A stretch of DNA of 7,887 nt from Pseudomonadota bacterium (GTDB taxonomy: Bacteria; Pseudomonadota; Alphaproteobacteria; Azospirillales; Azospirillaceae). The translations under genes and the position numbers were made by a program. Below are positions 1-4,869 of this stretch, in pieces. Where the stretch lies: assembly GCA_023416455.1 (NCBI GenBank), contig JAEZHQ010000180.1, positions 1 to 7,887 of the forward strand. Direction: 5' to 3'. How positions within the stretch are numbered: position 1 is the stretch's first letter; each line of letters opens with the position of its first letter. The notes beneath the pieces were generated by a model. That model did not search any database and was not told the DNA's origin. It worked only from the letters and a program-made list of their open reading frames with translations.

Positions 1-150
1 GGCCGCCTCGCGGCGGATGATGTCCACCGAAGGCACCGACAGCAACACCTGGTCCGATACCATCCGGCTGAGATGCGTCGCGGCCCGGCCGACGCCCATG
101 TTGACCAGCTCGGTCAGCGCGTCGCGCTCCAGATCCGTTATATCCACCAT
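1..150 (-). CDS. CheC-family chemotaxis protein, N-terminal part (cut by window edge)
   Basis: The first 50 codons are present, starting at ATG 150-148 and running off position 1. The peptide includes LTELVNMGVGRAATHLSRM (residues 12-30), followed by a VLLSVPSV strand (35-42). This matches the first conserved helix of CheC/CheX/FliY-type CheY-P phosphatases, where a Glu and an Asn two residues apart form the active site. Here that pair is E14 and N17, so the first catalytic site looks intact. The second site would lie outside the window. Such proteins dephosphorylate CheY-P in the cytoplasm and tune flagellar or taxis signalling. A GGGAG Shine-Dalgarno-like sequence lies nine bases before the ATG, which supports this start. 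Whether the full protein is CheC proper or a related single-domain protein fused or linked to a response regulator cannot be seen here. Confidence 0.8.
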   Translation of the reverse strand, partial: MVDITDLERDALTELVNMGVGRAATHLSRMVSDQVLLSVPSVDIIRREAA

Positions 151-415
151 GCACCGGCGCTCCCAGTCCCCGTGGTCGCGCCGCCCACTCGACGCCCTTT
201 GGAATGTGCGACAGGAATGCGACAAAAATCTCTCCCGTCAATGGCATATATCGAATATATGGGTGCTTTAGGCGATTTAGCATGCCGGCCCCAGGATTCT
301 GGATCCGCGCGGCTTTTTTCTGCCGATACGGCCGCGACTTCGCTTTTCGCCGGCCCTCCACCTCTGCGGCACCTTCCCTGCGGCACTTTGCAGCCGGCGC
401 CCCGGCGGTGTGCGG
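151..415. other. Intergenic region between argE 3' end and the CheC-family gene
   Basis: No gene is supported in these 265 bases. The region is markedly more AT-rich in its middle (about 200-320) than the rest of the window. It holds an AT palindrome (245-261), two copies of TGCGACA eleven bases apart (207-213 and 218-224), and a run of six T on the plus strand (314-319) just after CCGCGCGG. It also has two copies of CTGCGGCAC fourteen bases apart (364-372 and 378-386) and a short GCCGG/CCGGC hairpin (393-406) just past the argE stop. On the minus strand TTGACG at 241-236 could be a -35 box for the CheC-family gene, but no good -10 follows at normal spacing. It therefore probably contains the CheC-family promoter and the weak end of the argE transcript. 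Confidence 0.5.
245..261. promoter_or_regulatory. AT-rich palindrome, candidate operator
   Basis: CATATAT and ATATATG are exact inverted 7-base arms around a CGA spacer, in a region otherwise about two-thirds GC. The site lies about 95 bases upstream of the CheC-family start and just upstream of a TTGACG on the same strand. Its symmetry, composition and position suggest a binding site for a dimeric regulator. I do not recognise the regulator, and no regulator gene is nearby. Confidence 0.35.
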
Positions 416-1567
416 TCACGCCGCCAGACGGCGGACCAGATCCCTTATGAAGCGCTCGCAGGCGGCGACCTGGGCGATTTCGATGAACTCGTTGGGCTGG
501 TGCGCCTGGTCGATGGAGCCGGGCCCGCACATGACGGTGGACAGCCCGGCCTCCTGGAACTGCCCGGCCTCCGCCCCATAGGAGACCACGCCGGTGTCGT
601 TCCGCCCGGTCAGCGCATGGCAGAGCTGCGCCGCCGCCCCGCCCGCCTCGGGGGCGAGGCCGGGGGCGCCGGCGAGAAGCTCCGTTCGGATGTCGCAGGC
701 CGGGGCGACCCGGCGCATCTCCGCGCGCAGGCGCGCGCACTCCGCCTCGAAGCGGTCGCGCAAGACGGTCCAGTCGTCGCCGGGGACGGGGCGGACGTCC
801 CACACGAACTCGCAGTGGCGCGCCGTGATGTTGGTCGCCGTGCCGCCCCGGACGGTCCCGACATGCATGGTGGTGTAGGGCGGATCGAAAGGGCAGGCGG
901 GGTCGGCCGCGGCGGCGTTCTCCGCCCCCATGGCGGCGATGGTCTGGATCAGCCGCGCCGCCGTCATCACCGCGCTGACCCCGCGGTTGATCTGGGAGGA
1001 ATGCACCTCGTGCCCGGTGACCACCGTGCGCAGCACGTAGCAGCCCTTGTGCGCCAGCACGACGCGCATGGAGGTCGGCTCGCCGACGATGACGGCGCCC
1101 GGCCGGGGCAGCTCGGCCAGGATGCGTTCGATCATGAAGGGAGCGCCGATGCAGCCCACCTCCTCGTCGTAGGACAGGGCGAGGTGCAGCGGGCGCTTCA
1201 GCCCGGCGGCCAGCATCTCCGGCAGCAGCGCCAGCGCCACCGCCGGGAAGCTCTTCATGTCGGCGGTGCCGCGCCCGTAGAGGCGGCCGTCGCGCTCCAC
1301 CACGGTGAAGGGGTCGGTGTCCCAGGGCTGGCCATCCACCGGCACCACGTCGGTGTGGGCGGACAGCACGACGCCCCCCTCCACCATCGGGCCGATGGTG
1401 GCGAACAGGTTGGCCTTGCTGCCGTCCGGGCTGGGGACGAGGCGGCTTTCGATGCCGAAGCCCGCAAGGTGGTCCCGGACCCAGTCGATCAACGCCAGGT
1501 TGGAGCGGCGCGACACCGTGTCGAACCCGACGAGGCGGGCGATCATCTCCCGTGAAGTCTCTTCCAC
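416..1567 (-). CDS. argE: Acetylornithine deacetylase ArgE (M20 metallopeptidase family)
   Basis: The predicted 383-residue cytoplasmic zinc enzyme hydrolyses N2-acetyl-L-ornithine to ornithine and acetate in arginine synthesis. Family signatures appear in order: SAHTDVVPVDG (69-79; metal ligand H71, D73), GRGTADMKSF (98-107; bridging D103), SYDEEVG (132-138; catalytic E135, ligand E136), VGEPTSM (161-167; ligand E163), and near the C-terminus GSIDQAHQPNEF with ligand H356. The dimerisation/lid domain lies between about 175 and 290. Length and motif spacing fit ArgE better than DapE. The start chosen is GTG at 1567-1565, giving MEETSREMIARLVGFDTVS. ArgE proteins normally begin a few residues before this REMIARL stretch, and an AGGG lies nine bases upstream. 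The frame stays open upstream to 1846, but that part is arginine/proline-rich noise. No other arg gene is adjacent. Related M20A enzymes can deacetylate or deformylate other amino acids, so the exact substrate is inferred. Confidence 0.9.
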   Translation of the reverse strand: MEETSREMIARLVGFDTVSRRSNLALIDWVRDHLAGFGIESRLVPSPDGSKANLFATIGPMVEGGVVLSAHTDVVPVDGQPWDTDPFTVVERDGRLYGRGTADMKSFPAVALALLPEMLAAGLKRPLHLALSYDEEVGCIGAPFMIERILAELPRPGAVIVGEPTSMRVVLAHKGCYVLRTVVTGHEVHSSQINRGVSAVMTAARLIQTIAAMGAENAAAADPACPFDPPYTTMHVGTVRGGTATNITARHCEFVWDVRPVPGDDWTVLRDRFEAECARLRAEMRRVAPACDIRTELLAGAPGLAPEAGGAAAQLCHALTGRNDTGVVSYGAEAGQFQEAGLSTVMCGPGSIDQAHQPNEFIEIAQVAACERFIRDLVRRLAA

Positions 1568-1863
1568 CCTGTGCGTCCCTGTCCGTGCCCGATCCGCGGC
1601 CGCCCCTCCCGGCGGTCGCGGCCGGCCGCCTCGGGACGGCCAACAATGGCCCCCGCGGGCGGGCGATGTCAAACCGGGCATTCGGACCGGCGGGATCGCG
1701 CCCTCTCGAACGTGGTGATGCGCCGGATTTCCAACCGCGCGCGACGGGCAGGGGAAGGGGCTGGCGCCGTCCGGTTGGCGTGCGCGCGACCGCCGTGCTT
1801 TTGTCGCGGCGGCGAGGCGGTTACCATGCCGGTCCCCGGGAACCACCCATCAGGACCGCGCGC
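1568..1863. other. Divergent intergenic region between argE and the antiporter gene
   Basis: These 296 bases separate two divergent genes and should hold both promoters. Both strands stay open through it, but the translations are Arg/Pro/Gly-rich and resemble no protein I know. An imperfect inverted repeat is visible: CCAACCG (1731-1737) pairs with CGGTTGG (1772-1778), and inside it GACGG (1743-1747) pairs with CCGTC (1767-1771), with a five-base bulge on one side. I could not find a convincing -35/-10 pair on either strand. Confidence 0.45.
1852..1855 (+). promoter_or_regulatory. Ribosome binding site for the GTG-started antiporter gene
   Basis: AGGA sits eight bases before GTG 1864-1866. 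It decides the start in a frame that stays open for over 300 bases upstream. The resulting N-terminus (MPHEITLIS) matches the usual beginning of YbaL-type antiporters. Confidence 0.6.
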
Positions 1864-3618
1864 GTGCCCCACGAAATCACACTCATATCGACCGTTTCAA
1901 TCGCCTTCGTCCTCGCCTTCACCTTCGGCTTTCTCGCGGACCGGCTGCGGCTGCCGCCCCTGGTCGGCTACCTCCTCGCCGGGATCTTCGTCGGCCCCTT
2001 CACGCCGGGATTCGTCGCCGACGGCGCGCTCGCCGCGCAGCTCGCCGAGATGGGGGTGATCCTGCTGATGTTCGGCGTGGGGTTGCATTTTTCCGCCTCG
2101 GATCTGCTGGCGGTGCGGGGGGTCGCCATCCCCGGCGCGGTCGGCCAGATCCTGCTGGCGACGCTGATGGGGGTGGGGCTGGCGGTTCTATGGGGGTGGA
2201 GCATCGGCGCCGGGGTGGTCCTCGGGCTCTGCCTGTCGGTGGCGAGCACGGTGGTCCTCCTGAAGGCGCTGGAGGAACGCAACCTGATCGACACGGCCGA
2301 CGGGCGGGTGGCCGTGGGCTGGCTGATCGTCGAGGATCTGGCCATGGTCCTGGCGCTGGTCCTCCTGCCCGCCTTCGCCGAGGCGCTGGGCGGCCACGCC
2401 ATCGGCGCCGCCCACGGGCACGGTGCGGCGGCCGGGGACGAGCCGGTGCTGCTGACGGTGGCGATCACGCTCGGCAAGGTTGCGGCCTTCGCGGCCCTGA
2501 CCATCCTGCTCGGCCCCAGGGTGGTGCCCTGGCTTCTCGCCAAGGTCGCCCGCACCGGCTCGCGCGAGCTGTTCACGCTGTCGGTGCTCGCGGTGGCGCT
2601 CGGCATCGCCTACGGTTCGGCCGAGCTGTTCGGCGTGTCCTTCGCGCTCGGTGCCTTCTTCGCCGGCGTGGTGCTCAGCGAATCCCACTTCAGCCACAAG
2701 GCGGCGGCGGATTCCCTGCCGTTGCAGGACGCCTTCTCCGTCCTCTTCTTCGTGTCGGTGGGCATGCTGTTCGATCCCTCGACGCTGCTGCGCGAGCCCA
2801 TGGCCGTGCTCGGCGTGCTGGCGGTGATCGTCGTCGGCAAGTCGGTGATCGCCTTCGCCGTCGTGGTCCTGCTGCGCTATCCGGCGGCCACCGCCCTGAT
2901 GGTCTCGGCCAGCCTGGCGCAGATCGGCGAGTTCTCCTTCATCCTCGTCGGGCTTGGCCTGGCGCTCGGCCTGCTGCCGCCCGAGGGGCGCGACCTCGTG
3001 GTTGCCGGGGCGCTGCTGTCGATCACGCTCAACCCCCTCGTCTTCGCCGCCGTCGACCGGCTGCGCCGGCGGCTGGACGCCCTGCGGCCGGCCGGGGCCA
3101 CCCCCTACGGCCAGGCCAACCACGAGGCCCTGGAGCGCAACCTCGCCGCGGTGAAGCGGCGCGGCGAGGAGCGCGAGCGGGCGCGCGGCCTCCAGATCCG
3201 GGCGCTGGCCGACACCTTCCCCATGCTGTCGCGGCTGGACCGCCACGACCAGGAGCGGCTGCTGCTGCTGTTCCGGCCCAAGACGGCGGCGCCCGGCGAG
3301 CGGGTGATCCGCCGCGGCGACCGCGCCGACGGCATGTACTTCATCTCGTCCGGGTCGGTCGAGGTGCTCGCCGCCGGCCGTGCCATCCGGCTGGACGCGG
3401 GCGCCTTCTTCGGCGAGATGGCCCTGCTGAGCGGCACCCGCCGCAACGCCGACGTGGTCGCCGTCGACTACTGCCGCTTCCTCGTCCTGGAGCGCCGCGA
3501 CTTCAACCAGTTCATGGCCCGCCACCCCGACCTGCGCGCCGCCGTCCACGCCATGGCCGACCGCCGGCGGGCCATGAACCTCCAGCTTTCCCAGGAGGGG
3601 ACGACGGGCAACGCCTGA
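1864..3618 (+). CDS. CPA2 monovalent cation:proton antiporter (YbaL/KefB-type) with C-terminal cyclic-nucleotide-binding domain
   Basis: The predicted 584-residue inner-membrane protein has two parts. Residues 1-400 form a Na+/H+-exchanger domain with about twelve hydrophobic segments. It has hallmark stretches LRLPPLVGYLLAGIFVGPFTPGF (written as residues 28-50), AEMGVILLMFGVGLHF (61-76), SVASTVVLLKALEE (125-138) and GWLIVEDLAMVLAL (152-165), with the acidic pair E157/D158 in the presumed ion path. These match E. coli YbaL closely. A charged helical linker (about 400-445) leads to a cNMP-binding domain (about 446-565). That domain's phosphate-binding cassette reads FFGEMALLSGTRRNADV, keeping the ribose-contacting Glu (E518) and the phosphate-contacting Arg (R527). 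YbaL, KefB and KefC instead carry a TrkA-N (RCK) domain, which is absent. The likely role is K+ or Na+ efflux against protons, gated or modulated by a nucleotide. Ion and ligand are not determinable here. The gene stands alone, divergent from argE. Confidence 0.88.
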   Translation: MPHEITLISTVSIAFVLAFTFGFLADRLRLPPLVGYLLAGIFVGPFTPGFVADGALAAQLAEMGVILLMFGVGLHFSASDLLAVRGVAIPGAVGQILLATLMGVGLAVLWGWSIGAGVVLGLCLSVASTVVLLKALEERNLIDTADGRVAVGWLIVEDLAMVLALVLLPAFAEALGGHAIGAAHGHGAAAGDEPVLLTVAITLGKVAAFAALTILLGPRVVPWLLAKVARTGSRELFTLSVLAVALGIAYGSAELFGVSFALGAFFAGVVLSESHFSHKAAADSLPLQDAFSVLFFVSVGMLFDPSTLLREPMAVLGVLAVIVVGKSVIAFAVVVLLRYPAATALMVSASLAQIGEFSFILVGLGLALGLLPPEGRDLVVAGALLSITLNPLVFAAVDRLRRRLDALRPAGATPYGQANHEALERNLAAVKRRGEERERARGLQIRALADTFPMLSRLDRHDQERLLLLFRPKTAAPGERVIRRGDRADGMYFISSGSVEVLAAGRAIRLDAGAFFGEMALLSGTRRNADVVAVDYCRFLVLERRDFNQFMARHPDLRAAVHAMADRRRAMNLQLSQEGTTGNA

Positions 3619-3667
3619 TGCGGGCGGCGCGGCGGGAAAGGGCAGGCGTGCGGGGGACGGGAAGAAG

Positions 3668-3705
3668 CCCGCGGCCGGCGCGGGAAGGGGGAAGCCGGCC
3701 GCGGG
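3668..3705. terminator. GC hairpin between convergent genes, probable bidirectional terminator
   Basis: CCCGCGGCCGGC (3668-3679) and GCCGGCCGCGGG (3694-3705) form a perfect 12-bp stem with a 14-base loop. It lies 50 bases after the antiporter stop and just past the stop of the convergent gene. No T tract follows on the plus strand. On the minus strand a CTTCTTC pyrimidine stretch follows. It is strong as a structure, but weaker as a classical rho-independent terminator. Confidence 0.6.
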
Positions 3706-3713
3706 TGCGGCGG

Positions 3714-4061
3714 TCAGGCCGCCGACCAGATCCGTTCGGTGAGCACCGTGCGCACCAGGGTCAGCACGCTGTCGGCGCTCTCCCGCCCGTCCAGGGTCGC
3801 GGCCAGCGCCTCGATCTGCGGGCCGGGAAGGATGGCGCGCAGACGGCGCACCGTGTCGCAGAGGTGGCGGCGGGTGTGCCGGGCCTGCTGGCCGCAGGCG
3901 GAGAGGGTCTGGAACGCCTGGCGGCGCAGGACGGCGTCGCGCCCGACGCTGGCCGCCGAGGCCCGGTCGGCGGCGGTGGCCAGTTCGTTGGCGGCGTGCA
4001 GGTAACGGGTGATGGCTTCGGTCAGGAGCCGGTTGGCGTGAAGGACGGGATCAAGGGACAT
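3714..4061 (-). CDS. Hypothetical small helical protein
   Basis: A predicted 115-residue soluble protein starts at ATG 4061-4059, with AGAG eight bases upstream and GGAAGG further back. I do not recognise the family. The sequence looks entirely alpha-helical. One Ala-rich amphipathic helix spans about 5-35, a second about 40-80 is rich in Arg, Gln and His (RRQAFQTLSACGQQARHTRR, 46-65), and a third is about 82-113. Two cysteines (C56, C68) are present. There is no signal peptide or membrane segment. The size and helical make-up would fit a four-helix-type or adaptor protein, but no catalytic or phosphorylation motif supports a specific role. It is convergent with the antiporter gene and divergent from the DUF2934 stress-type gene. 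An alternative start about 40 codons upstream would add basic low-complexity sequence and is less likely. Confidence 0.65.
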   Translation of the reverse strand: MSLDPVLHANRLLTEAITRYLHAANELATAADRASAASVGRDAVLRRQAFQTLSACGQQARHTRRHLCDTVRRLRAILPGPQIEALAATLDGRESADSVLTLVRTVLTERIWSAA

Positions 4062-4090
4062 GCGTTGAGCTCTTGCCTTCCGTGACGGTC

Positions 4091-4114
4091 GCGGAGCGTG
4101 GCGGCACGCTCCGC
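4091..4114. other. Perfect hairpin in the leader of the small unknown gene
   Basis: GCGGAGCGTG (4091-4100) and CACGCTCCGC (4105-4114) form a 10-bp perfect stem with a GCGG loop. It lies 30 bases upstream of the minus-strand ATG at 4061, inside any leader transcribed from further right, and no U tract follows it on that strand. It could be a leader structure, a protein-binding site, or a terminator for transcription coming through the region. Confidence 0.45.
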
Positions 4115-4207
4115 AAGCCTTTCGCGGACAAGCTAGATTCGAGGATTGCCGGGCTACAAGCCGGCGAAGTGTTCTATGCATGGGACAGCCGTTGGGGGCG
4201 GTCCCGC

Positions 4208-4288
4208 GCCGGCAGGCCGAAGGCCCCTTCCTATGCCGGCAGGCCGAAGGCCGCGTCCTATGCCGGCAGGCCGAAGGCCGCGTCCTAT
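4208..4288. repeat. Three tandem 27-bp repeats
   Basis: The units are 4208-4234, 4235-4261 and 4262-4288. Each begins GCCGGCAGGCCGAAGGCC and ends TCCTAT. Units 2 and 3 are identical, and unit 1 differs from them at two bases (C for G at unit position 19, T for G at position 21). Each unit contains GGCC-GAA-GGCC, able to form a small hairpin, and each junction creates the 8-base palindrome TGCCGGCA. The 27-base period keeps one plus frame open as a repeated nine-residue GRPKAASYA peptide, but nothing else supports translation. The array lies between divergent genes and ends 28 bases before the -35 element of an EcfG-type promoter. Confidence 0.9.
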
Positions 4289-4315
4289 GAATGAACTGCA
4301 GGGCCGGATGAACCG

Positions 4316-4340
4316 GGAACTCGGCGGCGCTGACGTCGTT
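4316..4340 (+). promoter_or_regulatory. EcfG (general stress response) sigma-factor promoter
   Basis: GGAAC (4316-4320), a 16-base spacer and CGTT (4337-4340) match the alphaproteobacterial EcfG consensus GGAAC-N16/17-CGTT exactly. Transcription would start near 4347-4350, leaving a leader of under 30 bases before ATG 4376 with its GGAGA ribosome site at 4364-4368. The following CC makes the element nearly symmetric: GGAAC-N17-GTTCC. Read on the minus strand it also gives GGAAC, a 17-base spacer and GTT, but with A instead of C in front of the GTT. Confidence 0.8.
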
Positions 4341-4375
4341 CCTTCCTCGGCCAAACCCGAATTGGAGACTGACCT

Positions 4376-4816
4376 ATGCAAGGCGATCGCGAAGACCGCA
4401 TCCGCCGTCGCGCCCATCAGATCTGGGAGCGCGAGGGGCGACCCGAGGGACAGCACGGCGCGCATTGGGCGCGGGCATCCGCCGAGGTCGATGCCGAGAC
4501 GGAGGCTGCGGAACGGGACGCGACCACCGCCGACACGGGCGGCGTTGTGAAGGCGGTGGTGCGCCGCACGAAGAAGGCCGCCGCCCAGGCCATCGGCGCC
4601 GGCCTCAACGTGGTGGTCGACGTGGTCGAGGACGCGCTGGCGGCAAAGACGCCGCGCGGGCGCAAGGCCAAGACCGCGGAGCCGGCCAAGCCGGCGGAAC
4701 CGAAGGCGGCGCGGGGCAAGGCCGCCAAGACCGGCGGCCGGGAGGCCGCGGCCAAGAAGGGCGGCGCGCGGAGCCGGCGCAAGTCCGGCGGCGAGGGCTC
4801 GGAGATGCTTCACTGA
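4376..4816 (+). CDS. DUF2934 domain protein with basic histone-H1-like C-terminal tail
   Basis: A predicted 146-residue protein. Residues 7-35 (DRIRRRAHQIWEREGRPEG, then HWARA) match the DUF2934 motif, a short helical domain of unknown function that typically reads R-x-R-A-x-x-x-W-x-x-x-G-R-P-x-G-x-x-x-x-H-W. An Ala/Val-rich amphipathic helix follows (about 56-90). The last 56 residues (91-146) are Lys/Arg/Ala/Pro-rich, with ten Lys and seven Arg in motifs such as PRGRKAKT and PAKPAEPKAA. This resembles histone H1-like bacterial tails that bind DNA or RNA. No signal or membrane segment is seen. Family knowledge gives no biochemical role. The EcfG promoter immediately upstream implies induction in stress or stationary phase, so a nucleoid- or nucleic-acid-associated stress protein is a reasonable inference. 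GGAGA precedes the ATG by seven bases. The gene is convergent with the GH4 gene. Confidence 0.85.
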   Translation: MQGDREDRIRRRAHQIWEREGRPEGQHGAHWARASAEVDAETEAAERDATTADTGGVVKAVVRRTKKAAAQAIGAGLNVVVDVVEDALAAKTPRGRKAKTAEPAKPAEPKAARGKAAKTGGREAAAKKGGARSRRKSGGEGSEMLH

Positions 4817-4824
4817 GGCGCCGC

Positions 4825-4861
4825 GCCATGCGGACGGTGCCCCCGGCGCCGTCCGCATGGC
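4825..4861. terminator. GC hairpin between convergent genes, probable bidirectional terminator
   Basis: GCCATGCGGACGG (4825-4837) and CCGTCCGCATGGC (4849-4861) form a perfect 13-bp stem with an 11-base loop. It sits eight bases after the DUF2934 stop and eight bases past the GH4 stop on the other strand. There is no T run on either side. Confidence 0.65.
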
Positions 4862-4869
4862 CCGCCCGG

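Noticed and set aside
311..320. Rho-independent terminator at CCGCGCGG followed by six T
   Set aside because: The stem would be three base pairs at most, and no plus-strand gene lies upstream within the window. I mention it only as part of the gap.
138..1646. Long minus-strand open frame overlapping argE in another frame
   Set aside because: Its translation is Arg/Gly/Pro-rich low complexity without a domain, as expected for a shadow frame in GC-rich DNA. The argE frame carries all catalytic motifs.
1568..1846. N-terminal extension of argE to an ATG at 1846
   Set aside because: It would add 93 low-complexity residues with no similarity to ArgE and no ribosome site. GTG 1567 gives the expected N-terminus.
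1552..1863. N-terminal extension of the antiporter to an upstream ATG at 1552
   Set aside because: It would overlap argE and add about 100 Arg/Pro-rich residues in front of the first membrane helix. GTG 1864 has a ribosome site and the typical family start.
2188..3549. Long minus-strand open frame antisense to the antiporter gene
   Set aside because: It is His/Gln/Glu/Gly-rich without a family pattern, a typical antisense shadow of a GC-rich gene.
4208..4288. Possible CRISPR array
   Set aside because: The 27-bp units abut directly with no spacers, and no cas gene is nearby.
4073..4294. Plus-strand open frame whose end encodes repeated GRPKAASYA units
   Set aside because: It begins across the start of the minus-strand gene, has no clear ribosome site or recognisable domain, and its tail is only the 27-bp repeat read in frame because 27 is divisible by three. 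I treat the repeats as intergenic DNA.
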